A stretch of DNA of 64,000 nucleotides from Chryseobacterium joostei (GCF_003815775.1 NZ_CP033926.1:558001-622000), one strand, 5' to 3'. Shown: positions 38,300 through 48,218, numbered from the stretch's first letter. A program made the numbers and translations. The notes: generated from the letters alone by a model not told the origin.

Positions 38300-38332
38300 G
38301 AAATGACATACGTAAAACACGTATGCCATTTC
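38300..38332 (-). terminator. Terminator of the DinB gene
   Basis: GAAATGACATACGT (38300-38313) and ACGTATGCCATTTC (38319-38332) pair with one mismatch around a 5-nt loop. Confidence 0.65.
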
Positions 38333-38356
38333 ATTTATTAGTGTAATAATTTTTAA

Positions 38357-38854
38357 TTACATTTTATCATCAGCGGTGGGACCATAAAGTCCGGGAACTT
38401 TATTTCCTGTTGATCTTAAATAAACGACCAATTCACCTCTGTGATGGTACAAATGATTAAAGAGAAAGCCTCTCACTACCTGAATTCTTGGGGATGGAGG
38501 AAAGAGAACATTGCCATGCATTTCCATTTTCCATTCATTGAAATAGGTGGATTCATCCGACTCTTCAAGCGCTTTTTGTGCTTTTGCTACATTTTCTTCA
38601 AATTTTGCAACAATATTTTCCGTCTTGGAAATATCTCCTTTATCATACTGATAGGTACCCATATCAAAAACATCCTGATTAAAAGTGGAATCATACCAGT
38701 TATAAACTTCTGCAATATGAGAAGCCAATTGACCAGTAGTCCAGTTTTTTTCAGATGGCTTCCAATTTAAAGCACTGTCGGGAATTGCTTTTAAAATTTT
38801 TCTTGTGTTTTCCGCTTCATGCAGAAATTCACCTAATAAGGCTTGTTTAATCAT
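38357..38854 (-). CDS. DinB family protein
   Basis: 165 residues, four-helix bundle type. Candidate metal histidines lie in LASHIAEVYNW and in FNHLYHHRGELVVYLR near the C-terminus, as in DinB/YfiT proteins. Members are often metal-dependent thiol transferases or of unknown function; no specific activity is assigned. It follows the acyl-CoA dehydrogenase gene by 24 bp and may be cotranscribed. Confidence 0.85.
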   Translation of the reverse strand: MIKQALLGEFLHEAENTRKILKAIPDSALNWKPSEKNWTTGQLASHIAEVYNWYDSTFNQDVFDMGTYQYDKGDISKTENIVAKFEENVAKAQKALEESDESTYFNEWKMEMHGNVLFPPSPRIQVVRGFLFNHLYHHRGELVVYLRSTGNKVPGLYGPTADDKM

Positions 38855-38878
38855 TTGTATATGTTTTTAAAATTAAGG

Positions 38879-40018
38879 TTATTTTGTAATATCTCTTCCG
38901 ATAACCAATCTCTGGATTTCAGAAGTTCCTTCACCAATAGTACAAAGCTTAGAGTCTCTGTAGAACTTCTCAGCCGGGAAATCTTTTGTATATCCATAAC
39001 CACCAAAGATCTGAACTGCATTATTGGAAATTCTTACACATGCCTCAGAAGCATATAGTTTTGCCATAGCACCTTCCTTAGTCATTTTTTGTTTTGCATT
39101 TTTCAGAGTTGAAGCTCTTTGGATAAGAAGTTCAGCAGCATCAATTTCTGTAGCCATGTCAGCAAGCATAAAGTTGATCGCCTGGAATTCAGAGATTGAC
39201 TTTCCGAACTGATGTCTTTCTTTTGCATATTTCAAAGCAGCTTTATAAGCTCCTCTTGCTGTTCCTAAACTTAATGCAGCGATAGAAATTCTACCACCAT
39301 CCAATATTTTCATAGCTTGCTTGAAACCTTCACCTACTTCACCTAAACGATGTGAGTCTGGTACACGTACATTATCGAAAATAAGTTCTGCAGTCTCAGA
39401 AGCACGCATTCCTAATTTGTTTTCCTTTTTACCGGATGCAAATCCAGGCATCCCATTTTCTAAAACGAAAGCGGTAGAGTTATTTTTAGCTCCTATTTCA
39501 CCTGTTCTAGTCATTACTACAGCAATATCTCCTGAAATAGCGTGAGTGATGAAGTTTTTTGCTCCGTTGATGATCCATTCATCTCCGTCTTTTACAGCAG
39601 TGGTAGACATACCTCCGGAATCTGAACCTGTATTATGTTCTGTTAATCCCCAAGCTCCGATTACTTTTCCTGAAGCTAGCTGAGGAAGCCATTTATTTCT
39701 TTGTTCTTCATTTCCAAACTCATAAATATGATTTGTACAAAGAGAATTGTGTGCAGCTACAGAAAGGCCAATAGATGGATCTACCTGAGAAATTTCGTCC
39801 AGAATAGTAACATACTCGTGATAGCCTAAACCGGAACCTCCGTATTGCTCAGGAACTACAATCCCCATAAATCCCATTTCTCCTAATTGATGGAATAGAT
39901 CTTTTGGAAATGTTTGGCTTTCATCCCACTCCATAATATTCGGTCGGATATTCTTCTCTGCAAATTCTCTAGCTGTCTCCGCTATCATTTTGATGTTGTC
40001 AATTGTCTCTGTGTTCAT
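38879..40018 (-). CDS. Acyl-CoA dehydrogenase
   Basis: 379 residues, the usual length. FAD- and substrate-binding signatures are seen: GAWGLTEHNTGSDSGG, KNFITHAISGDIAVVMT, and near the C-terminus QIFGGYGYTKDFPAEKFYRD and GEGTSEIQRLVIGRDI. It introduces a trans-double bond into acyl-CoA and passes electrons to ETF. Chain-length or branched-chain preference cannot be read from the sequence by eye. Confidence 0.95.
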   Translation of the reverse strand: MNTETIDNIKMIAETAREFAEKNIRPNIMEWDESQTFPKDLFHQLGEMGFMGIVVPEQYGGSGLGYHEYVTILDEISQVDPSIGLSVAAHNSLCTNHIYEFGNEEQRNKWLPQLASGKVIGAWGLTEHNTGSDSGGMSTTAVKDGDEWIINGAKNFITHAISGDIAVVMTRTGEIGAKNNSTAFVLENGMPGFASGKKENKLGMRASETAELIFDNVRVPDSHRLGEVGEGFKQAMKILDGGRISIAALSLGTARGAYKAALKYAKERHQFGKSISEFQAINFMLADMATEIDAAELLIQRASTLKNAKQKMTKEGAMAKLYASEACVRISNNAVQIFGGYGYTKDFPAEKFYRDSKLCTIGEGTSEIQRLVIGRDITK

Positions 40019-40209
40019 ATAGATAATAGTTAGTTCCCAAAGATAATTAAATTGACGGAATGCTAAAGAAAATTATTGCATTCATAATATTATAGGGTTC
40101 AATATTTTAATTTCCAATTTTTTATGTTTTAATAATTAATATTTTCTTAATAAAATATTCAAACTTTTACGCATTTTATTTTACTATTTTAGCCTCCCAA
40201 TTTTAAGGC

Positions 40210-42123
40210 ATGAAAAAAATTCTACTTCCTATAATTTTAATTTCCTCTTATATTTTTGCGCAGGCACCTGCCGGATATTATAATGGAACAGCTGGGTTAA
40301 CGGGGTATGCCCTAAAGTCAAAGCTTCACGATATTATTTCAGATAAAATGATCAACTGGCATTATGACGACCTTAAGGCACTCTATAACCAGACTGATCT
40401 TGACAAATATTATGATCATGATGCTTCCAATACGCAATATATGCTGGACATCTATTCTGAGATACCTTCGGGGTCCGATGCTTATGAATACAAGTCTGAT
40501 CAGCTAATAGCCGGTGCAAGTGGAGAGGGTGTAGGCTATAACAGGGAGCATATGATGCCGCAAAGCACATTCAGCACAAGCTCGTCTATTAGTGATTACC
40601 CTATGTATTCGGATCTGAATTTCATTATTCCTGTTGATGCCTATATCAACCAGCGAAGGAATAATTATCCTTATGGAATAGGAAACAATACGAATCATTA
40701 TATTTTCACCAATGGTTCGAGAATGTCTAACGCGGCCATTCCAAATTATCCTTATACAGGAAGAGTTTATGAACCTATTAATGAATTTAAAGGCGATATT
40801 GCAAGGACTTTGTTATATTTTGCAGTAAGATATGAAGGAAAACTAGGATCATTTAATACGGCTTATACTACATCAGCAAACATAACACCGGCTACGGATC
40901 AATGTCCGCTTGACGGAACTGAAGAAAGAGCGATTGATCTTCCATATGTTGCCATGCTGAAACAATGGAGTGCTGCAGATCCTGTTTCGCAAAGGGAAAT
41001 TGACAGGAATAATTCCATTTATACAATACAAAAAAACAGAAATCCATTTATTGATCATCCTGAATGGATTGATATGATTTGGTCCGAAACTCCGGATAAT
41101 ATTGCTCCGGCGGCTCCCGGATCCTTGGTTTCAACTCAGCAAAATGCTTATTTTCTGAATCTTAGCTGGATAGCTTCTCCTGATACAGATGTTTTAGGAT
41201 ACAGAGTTTACATGAATGGCTCAACAACCCCTATAGCTGCTACAAAAGGAACTTCTATAAGTATTGACCACCTAAGCCCTTCAACAACCTATACTTTTAC
41301 TGTTAAAGCCTTTGATAAAGCGTACCTGGAATCTCCTTTCAGTAACACGGTTACTGCTTCAACGATTGCCTCGGATTCATATGCTCCGGATCTTATGATT
41401 ACAAAGTATATATCAGGAACCAATACAGACTTCATTAAGAATAATGCTTTGGAAATCGTTAACAAAACAGGGCATGAAGTCAATTTAAATAATTACCGAA
41501 TCAATATCCAGTTTAAAAACAATATTTCAGGAGCCATTTATAATGGAGATACCTATGAACTTGAGGGTAAAGTAGGAAACAATGAAACTTTTGTCATTTT
41601 GAATCCAAAAAGCACTTTATCATGTTATAGCACTGATCAGGCAAGATTTGTGACAGCTTCCGATCCTATGATGTTTGCGGGAGGAAATTATGTAGAGCTT
41701 GCTTATAACAAAACAGTTACTGTAGATGCTATTGGGATAAAATACACTACCAATAATAACGGAAATGTATCTTTATATAGAAAAAATACAATCAATCAGC
41801 CTGCAAGTACATTTAATATCAGTGAGTGGGATTCTTATTCGTCCAATTACTGTCAGAATCTGGGTGGTACATTATCCACTACAGAATTAATCGCTTCTAA
41901 TAGAGAATTTAAAATCTATCCAAATCCGGTTGATGATAATCTTTTTGTAAGTGGAGAGGTAGAAAAAGTTAAAACCGCTCAAATTATCGATCTTTCAGGT
42001 AAAGTAATTTATACCGAAAAAGAACCTTTCAGAAATAAGAAAAATATTTCGGTTCAGGGACTTCCAACTGGGATGTACATCCTAAGAGTGGATGAGAGGG
42101 TATTTCAATTTATTAAGAAGTAG
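40210..42123 (+). CDS. Secreted endonuclease I family nuclease with FN3, lamin-tail-like and T9SS domains
   Basis: 637 residues. Signal peptide (IILISSYIFAQ). The endonuclease I (EndA/NucM) domain spans about 20-290; its beta-beta-alpha metal motif is YNREHMMPQSTF with the catalytic His. An FN3 domain (about 300-390, APAAPGSLVSTQQNAYFL) and a lamin-tail-like domain (about 395-540, PDLMITKYISGTNTDFIKNN) follow. The T9SS sorting domain is FKIYPNPVDDNLFVSGEV to the end. It probably degrades extracellular DNA. Monocistronic. Confidence 0.9.
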   Translation: MKKILLPIILISSYIFAQAPAGYYNGTAGLTGYALKSKLHDIISDKMINWHYDDLKALYNQTDLDKYYDHDASNTQYMLDIYSEIPSGSDAYEYKSDQLIAGASGEGVGYNREHMMPQSTFSTSSSISDYPMYSDLNFIIPVDAYINQRRNNYPYGIGNNTNHYIFTNGSRMSNAAIPNYPYTGRVYEPINEFKGDIARTLLYFAVRYEGKLGSFNTAYTTSANITPATDQCPLDGTEERAIDLPYVAMLKQWSAADPVSQREIDRNNSIYTIQKNRNPFIDHPEWIDMIWSETPDNIAPAAPGSLVSTQQNAYFLNLSWIASPDTDVLGYRVYMNGSTTPIAATKGTSISIDHLSPSTTYTFTVKAFDKAYLESPFSNTVTASTIASDSYAPDLMITKYISGTNTDFIKNNALEIVNKTGHEVNLNNYRINIQFKNNISGAIYNGDTYELEGKVGNNETFVILNPKSTLSCYSTDQARFVTASDPMMFAGGNYVELAYNKTVTVDAIGIKYTTNNNGNVSLYRKNTINQPASTFNISEWDSYSSNYCQNLGGTLSTTELIASNREFKIYPNPVDDNLFVSGEVEKVKTAQIIDLSGKVIYTEKEPFRNKKNISVQGLPTGMYILRVDERVFQFIKK

Positions 42124-42205
42124 TATTGAATTTTAATTTTTTTACTTTTTTACTTTTTGTAATTTCACCTAAAGTCTTAAAAACCTTGCGTTTATCATAT
42201 CATCG

Positions 42206-42288
42206 ATATAAGCAGATTCACTAATAATCAATATCTATAAGTGTTTCTGCTTATATTTTTTATTTATAAGTAATTATGCTTATATTTG
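42206..42288 (+). promoter_or_regulatory. satD promoter with repeated TATAAG half-sites
   Basis: ATATAAGCAGA (42206-42216) and TCTGCTTATAT (42246-42256) are perfect 11-bp inverted arms. Further TATAAG half-sites lie at 42236-42241 and 42265-42270, and an inverted one at 42279-42284. The last overlaps TATATTTG (42281-42288), a TAnnTTTG promoter element only 4 bp before the ATG, so the mRNA may be leaderless. The arrangement suggests a repressor, possibly SatD itself through its C-terminal HTH. Confidence 0.55.
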
Positions 42289-42292
42289 CAGT

Positions 42293-42898
42293 ATGATAGC
42301 GGTCATTACCGGTGATATTATAAATTCACAGCATGCAGACACTGAAGTTTGGATTACCAAGCTTAAAAATCTTCTCGAAATCTGGGGAAGCGCTCCTGGC
42401 ACATGGGAAATCTACAGAGGAGATGAATTTCAGTTCAAGTGCAATATAGATGACGTTTTCTGGCATTTTCTAGCCATAAAATCACTTATTAAAAGTCAGG
42501 AAAATTTAGATGTAAGAATTGCCATTGGTATAGGTGAAGAGAGCTTCTCATCAGAGAAAGTTACCGAATCTAACGGTACAGCCTATGTAAACTCCGGCAG
42601 ATTACTGAATGACCTTAAAAGTGACGGGCACACTGTTGCCATCAAAACTTCCAGCGATTCTGTAGACAGGGATCTAAATATCTTATTGAAATGGTCATCC
42701 AAGGATTTTGACAACTGGACAATGGCTACGTCAGAAATTATTCATGAAATGATCATGAATAAAGATATCACACAGGAAGATCTTGCTAAAAGATTTGCTA
42801 TTTCACAGTCCTCTATAAGCCAGAGACTGAAACGAGCTAACTATGAGCTCATCGTGGAAACCAACCAGTATTTCAGAAAGAAAATCTCAGAACTATAG
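42293..42898 (+). CDS. SatD family protein
   Basis: 201 residues starting MIAVITGDIINS, typical for the SatD family (first described beside a restriction locus of Streptococcus suis). The N-terminal about 140 residues form an alpha/beta domain with EIYRGDEFQFKC and RIAIGIGEESF. The C-terminal 50 residues form a helix-turn-helix (TQEDLAKRFAISQSSISQRL). The molecular role is not known. It is followed 2 bp later by a DUF3307 gene, a pairing seen in many bacteria. DNA binding to the repeated half-sites upstream is plausible. Confidence 0.82.
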   Translation: MIAVITGDIINSQHADTEVWITKLKNLLEIWGSAPGTWEIYRGDEFQFKCNIDDVFWHFLAIKSLIKSQENLDVRIAIGIGEESFSSEKVTESNGTAYVNSGRLLNDLKSDGHTVAIKTSSDSVDRDLNILLKWSSKDFDNWTMATSEIIHEMIMNKDITQEDLAKRFAISQSSISQRLKRANYELIVETNQYFRKKISEL

Positions 42899-42900
42899 GC

Positions 42901-43596
42901 ATGATCTTTATCAAACTCATATTGGCACATCTACTCGGAGATTTTACACTTCAGCCAAATTCATGGGTTGCTGATAAGGAGCACAATAAACTGAAAAGTA
43001 AGTTTTTATACTTTCATGTTCTGATTCACACCATTTTAAGCTTTATTTTTCTTTGGGACTTACAATTGTGGTGGGTTGCTGTTTTGGTGGGGGTTACCCA
43101 TTTCATTATTGATGCAGCAAAGCTTAGCTTTCAGAATGTAAAAACAAAGAAAAGATGGTTTTTCATTGACCAATTACTTCATGTTTTGGTTATTGCAGGA
43201 GTTTCTTTCTATTTTCAGGAATTCAGTTTCAGTTTTTTACAAAATCAGGAATTTTTAAAGATCATTATGGCAGCATTGTTTCTTACAACACCCGCTTCCA
43301 TTTTTATCAAATTACTATTGTCATCATGGACGCCCGCTCCGGATGGCCCAAACAATATTCAAACCGAATCTTTATCAAGTGCCGGAAAATATATAGGAAT
43401 TTTAGAACGTTTGCTAGTCTTTACCTTTATTATGGTGAATCACTGGGAAGGCGTAGGTTTCATGGTGGCTGCCAAATCTGTTTTCAGGTTCAGTGACCTA
43501 GCACAGGCAAAACAGAGAAAACTTACAGAATATGTATTAATTGGTACACTGCTGAGTTTTGGACTGGCTGTCTTAACAGGAATAATAATAAAATAA
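42901..43596 (+). CDS. DUF3307 membrane protein
   Basis: 231 residues with about six hydrophobic segments. The N-terminal LAHLLGDFTLQPNSWVADKE and HFIIDAAKLSF are the DUF3307 signature, with His/Asp pairs in the membrane. Function unknown. It starts 2 bp after satD, so the two should be made together in one operon. Confidence 0.82.
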   Translation: MIFIKLILAHLLGDFTLQPNSWVADKEHNKLKSKFLYFHVLIHTILSFIFLWDLQLWWVAVLVGVTHFIIDAAKLSFQNVKTKKRWFFIDQLLHVLVIAGVSFYFQEFSFSFLQNQEFLKIIMAALFLTTPASIFIKLLLSSWTPAPDGPNNIQTESLSSAGKYIGILERLLVFTFIMVNHWEGVGFMVAAKSVFRFSDLAQAKQRKLTEYVLIGTLLSFGLAVLTGIIIK

Positions 43597-43632
43597 ATCA
43601 ATAAATCTAACTACAATTTAGAAAGTAAAATT

Positions 43633-44355
43633 ATGAGTCAAAAGAAAGAAATGTTGTACGAGGGGAAAGCGAAACAAGTATTTGCTACCGATAATCCTAA
43701 TGAAGTAGTAGTACGTTTCAAAGACGATGCTACAGCATTTAACGCTCAAAAGAAAGGTCAGGTTGATCTGAAGGGGGAAATGAACAACGCGATTACTACC
43801 CTTATTTTTGAATACTTAAATGAAAAAGGAATCAAAACTCATTTCATCAAACAATTGGACGAAAGAGAGCAGTTGGTAAAAAAAGTATCTATCATTCCTT
43901 TGGAAATGGTCGTAAGAAATTACTCTGCAGGAAGTATGGCACAAAGATTAGGAGTAGAAGAAGGAATTAAATCTCCTGTAACAATCTTCGATATCTGCTA
44001 CAAAAAAGACGAATTGGGAGATCCACTTATCAATGATCACCATGCTGTTTTCTTAGGTGCAGCTACATACGAAGAACTTGATGAAATGTATGAATTAACT
44101 TCAGACATCAACGAAATCCTTATCGACCTGTTTGACAAGATCAATATCATCCTGGTAGACTTCAAAATCGAATTAGGGAAAACTTCAGATGGTGAAATTA
44201 TCCTTGCTGACGAAATTTCTCCAGATACTTGCAGACTTTGGGACAAAGACACTATGAAGAAACTGGATAAAGACAGATTCAGAAGAGACCTAGGTGAAGT
44301 TACTGAGGCGTATGTTGAGATCTACAACCGTCTTAAAAATCTTTTACAGAAGTAA
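43633..44355 (+). CDS. purC: Phosphoribosylaminoimidazole-succinocarboxamide synthase
   Basis: 240 residues; ATP-dependent joining of aspartate to CAIR in purine synthesis. Signatures are [13 protein letters not shown], the [15 protein letters not shown] segment and the [12 protein letters not shown] end. It precedes purF by 126 bp on the same strand. Confidence 0.97.
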   Translation: MSQKKEMLYEGKAKQVFATDNPNEVVVRFKDDATAFNAQKKGQVDLKGEMNNAITTLIFEYLNEKGIKTHFIKQLDEREQLVKKVSIIPLEMVVRNYSAGSMAQRLGVEEGIKSPVTIFDICYKKDELGDPLINDHHAVFLGAATYEELDEMYELTSDINEILIDLFDKINIILVDFKIELGKTSDGEIILADEISPDTCRLWDKDTMKKLDKDRFRRDLGEVTEAYVEIYNRLKNLLQK

Positions 44356-44481
44356 GATTTCAGATGCTAAATTTCAGAGGTCAATTTTTTACCCTGAAAA
44401 CAATTTGTTAGTTTAAAACAAAATTATAATTGAAGTTAACTTAGACTAATATCTAACTTCTAATCATTAGAAAAAATAGAA

Positions 44482-45981
44482 ATGAAAAGTTTAGACATTC
44501 ATAAAAGTGAATATTTAAAACAGTTTGAAAACCAGACCTACGGAAGAAATCTTTTCAGAACTCAGGAAGAGGAAAGATTAGATGCTCCTAATGAGGAATG
44601 CGGGATCTTCGGATTATATTCAGATAATGATCTGGATACATTCTCTCTTTCACAGTTCGGGCTTTTTGCATTACAGCACAGAGGCCAGGAAGCTTGTGGT
44701 ATTTCTGTCTTAAAGGATGGGAGAATCACCAATATGAAAGATGAAGGACTGGTTTTAGATGTTTATAAAGAAATTCAGGAACCTGAAACTTTTATGGGAA
44801 ATTCTGCAATTGGGCATACTCGTTATACCACTGCAGGAGATAAAAAGAAATATAACTTCCAGCCATTTTTCGCCAAAAACGAATATGACCAGATTATACT
44901 TTCCATAGCACACAATGGTAACCTTACCAATGCAAAGGAATTAAAGCATGAATTAGAAGCTGAAGGCGTAGTTTTCAGAGCAACTTCCGATTCTGAGGTT
45001 ATCTTGAGACTGATCCAGAAAAACCTTGACCTGGGACTTCGTGGGGCTATTAAAGCTACTATGGAGAAAATTGAAGGGGCTTATTCTGTAGTAGGAATGA
45101 CTAGAAATAAATTCTTTGCATTCCGAGACTTTAATGGTATTCGTCCATTGGTTTTAGGCGCAATTGATGAGAACTCCTATGTTGTTGCTTCAGAATCTGT
45201 GGCATTAGATGCTGTAGGTGCTCAATATGTACGTGACATTCTTCCGGGAGAAATCATTTACACCAATGAGAACGAACCTGGAAAACTTCAATCTTATATG
45301 ATGGATGAAGCAAAGGGCAAGCAAAGAATCTGCTCATTTGAATACATCTATTTTGCAAGACCTGACTCTACCTTAGAAAACATCAATGTATACGAGATCA
45401 GAGAAAAGTCTGGCGAGAAAATTTGGGAACAGGCTCCTGTAGATGCAGATTTAGTAATTGGTGTTCCGGATTCCGGAGTTCCTGCTGCTATTGGCTTCTC
45501 TAAGGCTTCTGGGATCCCATTCCGCCCTGTATTGATTAAAAACAGATACATCGGAAGAAGTTTTATTGTTCCTACTCAGGAAATGAGAGAAAGGGTAGTT
45601 AATCTAAAATTAAACCCGATTATCTCCGAAATGAAAGATAAAAGAGTAGTTATTATTGATGACTCTATTGTTCGTGGAACAACATCCAAAAGGTTAGTTA
45701 AGATTCTAAAGGATGCCGGAGTAAAAGAGATTCACTTCAGAAGCGTTTCTCCACCAATTATTGCCCCATGTTATCTTGGAATTGATACCCCTTCAAAGGA
45801 TGATCTGATTTCTGCAAACATGTCTACAGAAGAACTTAAGAATTATTTAGGAGTAGATTCTTTAGAATTTTTAAGTATAGACAACCTAAAAACCATTTTA
45901 GGGTCTTCCAACCACTGCTTCGGATGCTTCACAGAAGAATATCCGGTAGGAAAAGGAGAGGAGGTAGAATTATTCAATTAA
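44482..45981 (+). CDS. purF: Amidophosphoribosyltransferase, Fe-S type with propeptide
   Basis: 499 residues; first committed step of purine synthesis. The N-terminal nucleophile cysteine is Cys40 in NEECGIFGLY, so a 39-residue propeptide must be removed. The glutaminase domain has HNGNLTNAKEL. The PRPP loop is VVIIDDSIVRGTTSKRLV. The C-terminal NHCFGCFTEEYP supplies cysteines as in the 4Fe-4S enzymes of the Bacillus type. A terminator follows. Confidence 0.97.
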   Translation: MKSLDIHKSEYLKQFENQTYGRNLFRTQEEERLDAPNEECGIFGLYSDNDLDTFSLSQFGLFALQHRGQEACGISVLKDGRITNMKDEGLVLDVYKEIQEPETFMGNSAIGHTRYTTAGDKKKYNFQPFFAKNEYDQIILSIAHNGNLTNAKELKHELEAEGVVFRATSDSEVILRLIQKNLDLGLRGAIKATMEKIEGAYSVVGMTRNKFFAFRDFNGIRPLVLGAIDENSYVVASESVALDAVGAQYVRDILPGEIIYTNENEPGKLQSYMMDEAKGKQRICSFEYIYFARPDSTLENINVYEIREKSGEKIWEQAPVDADLVIGVPDSGVPAAIGFSKASGIPFRPVLIKNRYIGRSFIVPTQEMRERVVNLKLNPIISEMKDKRVVIIDDSIVRGTTSKRLVKILKDAGVKEIHFRSVSPPIIAPCYLGIDTPSKDDLISANMSTEELKNYLGVDSLEFLSIDNLKTILGSSNHCFGCFTEEYPVGKGEEVELFN

Positions 45982-46000
45982 TTTTATTAAAATAAAAACA

Positions 46001-46029
46001 AAAGAGTCAGGTTACGCCTGGCTCTTTTT
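46001..46029 (+). terminator. Terminator of purF
   Basis: AAAGAGTCAGG (46001-46011) pairs with CCTGGCTCTTT (46017-46027) with one wobble, followed by T residues. Confidence 0.85.
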
Positions 46030-46090
46030 GTTATATATAAACATAGCAAAACCTTAATATTCCTGTATTATACAGTATACATGTAAGTTT

Positions 46091-46098
46091 TAATTTTG
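46091..46098 (+). promoter_or_regulatory. TAnnTTTG promoter element of the glycerophosphodiesterase gene
   Basis: TAATTTTG matches the Bacteroidota -7 element and lies 20 bp before the ATG. No clear -33 TTG was found. Confidence 0.35.
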
Positions 46099-46118
46099 TA
46101 AGATTAAAATTTCAGAAT

Positions 46119-47066
46119 ATGAAAAGCGCATTTTTTACAGGTCTTTTTCTTGTATGTACCCAATTTTATTCCTCTCAATCGTTCGATAAGCAAGCCCATC
46201 GTGGAGGAAAATCTCTATACCCTGAGAATACAATTCCGGCAATGAAAAACGCCTTAAAAATGGATATTACGACATTAGAAATGGATCTTGCCATTACAAA
46301 GGATAAACAGGTAATTCTTTCCCATGATGCCTTTCTTTCACCTGAATTAATCACAAAGCCCAACGGAACCTATATACCAAAGGATTCCGGATTTTACTAT
46401 AAAATTTATGAAATGCCCTATGCAAAGATTCAAACATTTGATGTTGGGCTGAAGAAACTTAATAACTATCCCGATCAGAAGAAGATGAAAGTCCAGAAGC
46501 CTCTTTTTTCTGAAGTAATAGACGCATGTGAAGCTTATTCCCGTGAATTGAAAAGACCTTTGCCTTTTTATAATATTGAAACAAAAACACGCCCTTTCTC
46601 AGATAATATCTTCCATCCGGAACCCAAAGAATTTGTAGATCTGATGATGAAGATTATTGTTGAGAAAAAGATTCAGGATCGGGTAATCATTCAGTCTTTT
46701 GATCCTAGAACCCTGGAGATTATTCACAAGGAATATCCTAAAATAATGACTGCTTTATTGGCAGAAAAGGTTGATGATAAAAAACTGGCTCAGCAGCAGG
46801 CTTATTTTAAAAATATACCCACAGAGAAGTTCAAGCTGTATCCCAATCATCTGAATGGGGTAGCAGGAGATATGAAATTTCTAAGCTTTACTCCAACTAT
46901 ATATAGCCCAGATCATACTCTTGTTACTCCAAAACTTGTACAAGAATGTCATGCATTGGGTATGAAAGTAATCCCATGGACTGTTAATACAAAAGAAAGA
47001 TTGCAGGAATTAAAAAGCATGGGAATAGATGGGGTAATCAGTGATGATCCCAGAATATTCCAATAG
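46119..47066 (+). CDS. Exported glycerophosphodiester phosphodiesterase
   Basis: 315 residues with a signal peptide (FFTGLFLVCTQFYSSQ). The GDPD TIM barrel shows the N-terminal HRGGKSLYPENTIPAM, then LEMDLAITKDKQVILSHD with the metal-binding Glu, Asp and His, then YNIETKTR, and at the end VIPWTVNTKERLQELKSMG and GVISDDP. It hydrolyses glycerophosphodiesters to glycerol-3-phosphate and an alcohol, probably in the periplasm. Monocistronic. Confidence 0.92.
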   Translation: MKSAFFTGLFLVCTQFYSSQSFDKQAHRGGKSLYPENTIPAMKNALKMDITTLEMDLAITKDKQVILSHDAFLSPELITKPNGTYIPKDSGFYYKIYEMPYAKIQTFDVGLKKLNNYPDQKKMKVQKPLFSEVIDACEAYSRELKRPLPFYNIETKTRPFSDNIFHPEPKEFVDLMMKIIVEKKIQDRVIIQSFDPRTLEIIHKEYPKIMTALLAEKVDDKKLAQQQAYFKNIPTEKFKLYPNHLNGVAGDMKFLSFTPTIYSPDHTLVTPKLVQECHALGMKVIPWTVNTKERLQELKSMGIDGVISDDPRIFQ

Positions 47067-47091
47067 GTTATTACATTTTGTTTAAGAAAAT

Positions 47092-47124
47092 AAATAGCCG
47101 GAAGAAAAATCTTCCGGCTATTTT
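47092..47124. terminator. Bidirectional terminator
   Basis: AAATAGCCGGAAG (47092-47104) and CTTCCGGCTATTT (47111-47123) form a perfect 13-bp stem between convergent genes. Confidence 0.9.
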
Positions 47125-47172
47125 ATCAATGCAGAAAACTGCATCTGGAGTTAAAAAATTGGTTTATTCTTA

Positions 47173-47874
47173 TTAGAACTTATAGTTCACACCTAACTGG
47201 AAAACTCTGTTATTGTTTTCAGCAGCAGGTCTGCTCTTATCAATCTTTGTCAAGCTATTTACATATCTTGCGTTGATACCGATGTTAGAAGTAATATCAT
47301 ACCCTAAACCAAGACCTAAACCAAAGTTGAATTTGTTAATTTGGTCTTTATCAATATCCTCAGAGTGAGAGCTTGTAGTGGTAGTGGTAATACCTCCTGT
47401 AGTACTTGCTACAGTAGCTTCACCTTTATTCTTTCCATTAATGAAATAACTGAATTCAGGTCCAGCTTCAACATAGAACTTTTCTGTAGGTCTCATCTGA
47501 ACCATTAATGGAACGGAGATATAGTTCATGGTTACTTTATCCTGTAATTTCGTTTTTACATTAGTTACACCGTTATCAGTTTCTAAAGAAGAGATCACGT
47601 CTCTTGAACCCATTTGGTTATACAATACCTCAGGTTGGAAGCTAAAGTGCTTAGAGATTGGGATATTCACAAAAGCACCCGCATGGAAACCTAATTTCTG
47701 GCTATTCATACCAAATTGTTGTTGGCTGAAATAAGCAGAGTTTCCTCCGGCTTTAATACCAAATCTGACAGGCTGAGCGTCTTTTTTAAGAGGAGATGTA
47801 TTAGTTGTTGTTGTTTCTTGTGCAAAGGCTAATGTACCAGCTGTTAAAGCCAGTCCTAAAAATAACTTCTTCAT
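47173..47874 (-). CDS. Outer-membrane beta-barrel protein (paralogue 1 of 4)
   Basis: 233 residues: signal peptide (LFLGLALTAGTLAFAQ), then an eight-strand-type porin-like barrel with VRFGIKAGGNSAYFS, the FVNIPISKHFSFQPEVLYNQ block, FYVEAGPEFSYFINGK, GLGLGYDITSNIGINARYV, and the C-terminal strand VFQLGVNYKF ending in Phe. The loop after GEATVASTTGG is long and Thr/Ser-rich. Three paralogues lie upstream, each with its own promoter and terminator. The role (structural, adhesion or uptake) is unknown. Confidence 0.85.
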   Translation of the reverse strand: MKKLFLGLALTAGTLAFAQETTTTNTSPLKKDAQPVRFGIKAGGNSAYFSQQQFGMNSQKLGFHAGAFVNIPISKHFSFQPEVLYNQMGSRDVISSLETDNGVTNVKTKLQDKVTMNYISVPLMVQMRPTEKFYVEAGPEFSYFINGKNKGEATVASTTGGITTTTTSSHSEDIDKDQINKFNFGLGLGLGYDITSNIGINARYVNSLTKIDKSRPAAENNNRVFQLGVNYKF

Positions 47875-47940
47875 AATTTTATTTTTTAATTTTACTGTTT
47901 ACTATTTCAAATGATTTTTCAACCACTTGCCATTTATTTT

Positions 47941-47955
47941 GCAAAATGCTTGCCA
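47941..47955 (-). promoter_or_regulatory. Sigma-54-type promoter of barrel gene 1
   Basis: On the minus strand TGGCAAGCATTTTGC matches the -24/-12 consensus TGGCACNNNNNTTGC with exact spacing. The start site would be near 47930, about 55 nt before the ATG. Confidence 0.65.
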
Positions 47956-48218
47956 AACTTAAAAAACCATGATTAGTAAAGGTTTTGTAGCGGTTTTTGT
48001 AAGTAAAAAAATAACTATCCTTTCCAGAGCTTTCTAAAATATTTCAACATATATGGAATATTTATGATAAAATTTATGTTAAATTCAATTCATTTAATGA
48101 TAATTTCTTAACGGAAATAATGAATGAATTTATTAGATCAATTTCTTGAAAATTCTTTATTTTTTTAAACAATTCAAGAAAAAACAATAAAAATATCTAA
48201 GAATGTACTCCAAATAAA
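47956..48218. other. AT-rich spacer between barrel genes 1 and 2
   Basis: Together with the promoter and terminator it makes a 396-bp gap. No gene or further structured element was recognised in it. Confidence 0.4.

Noticed and set aside
42293-43596. satD and DUF3307 considered as part of a restriction-type defence system
   Set aside because: No methyltransferase or endonuclease gene is adjacent; the pair is widespread outside restriction loci.
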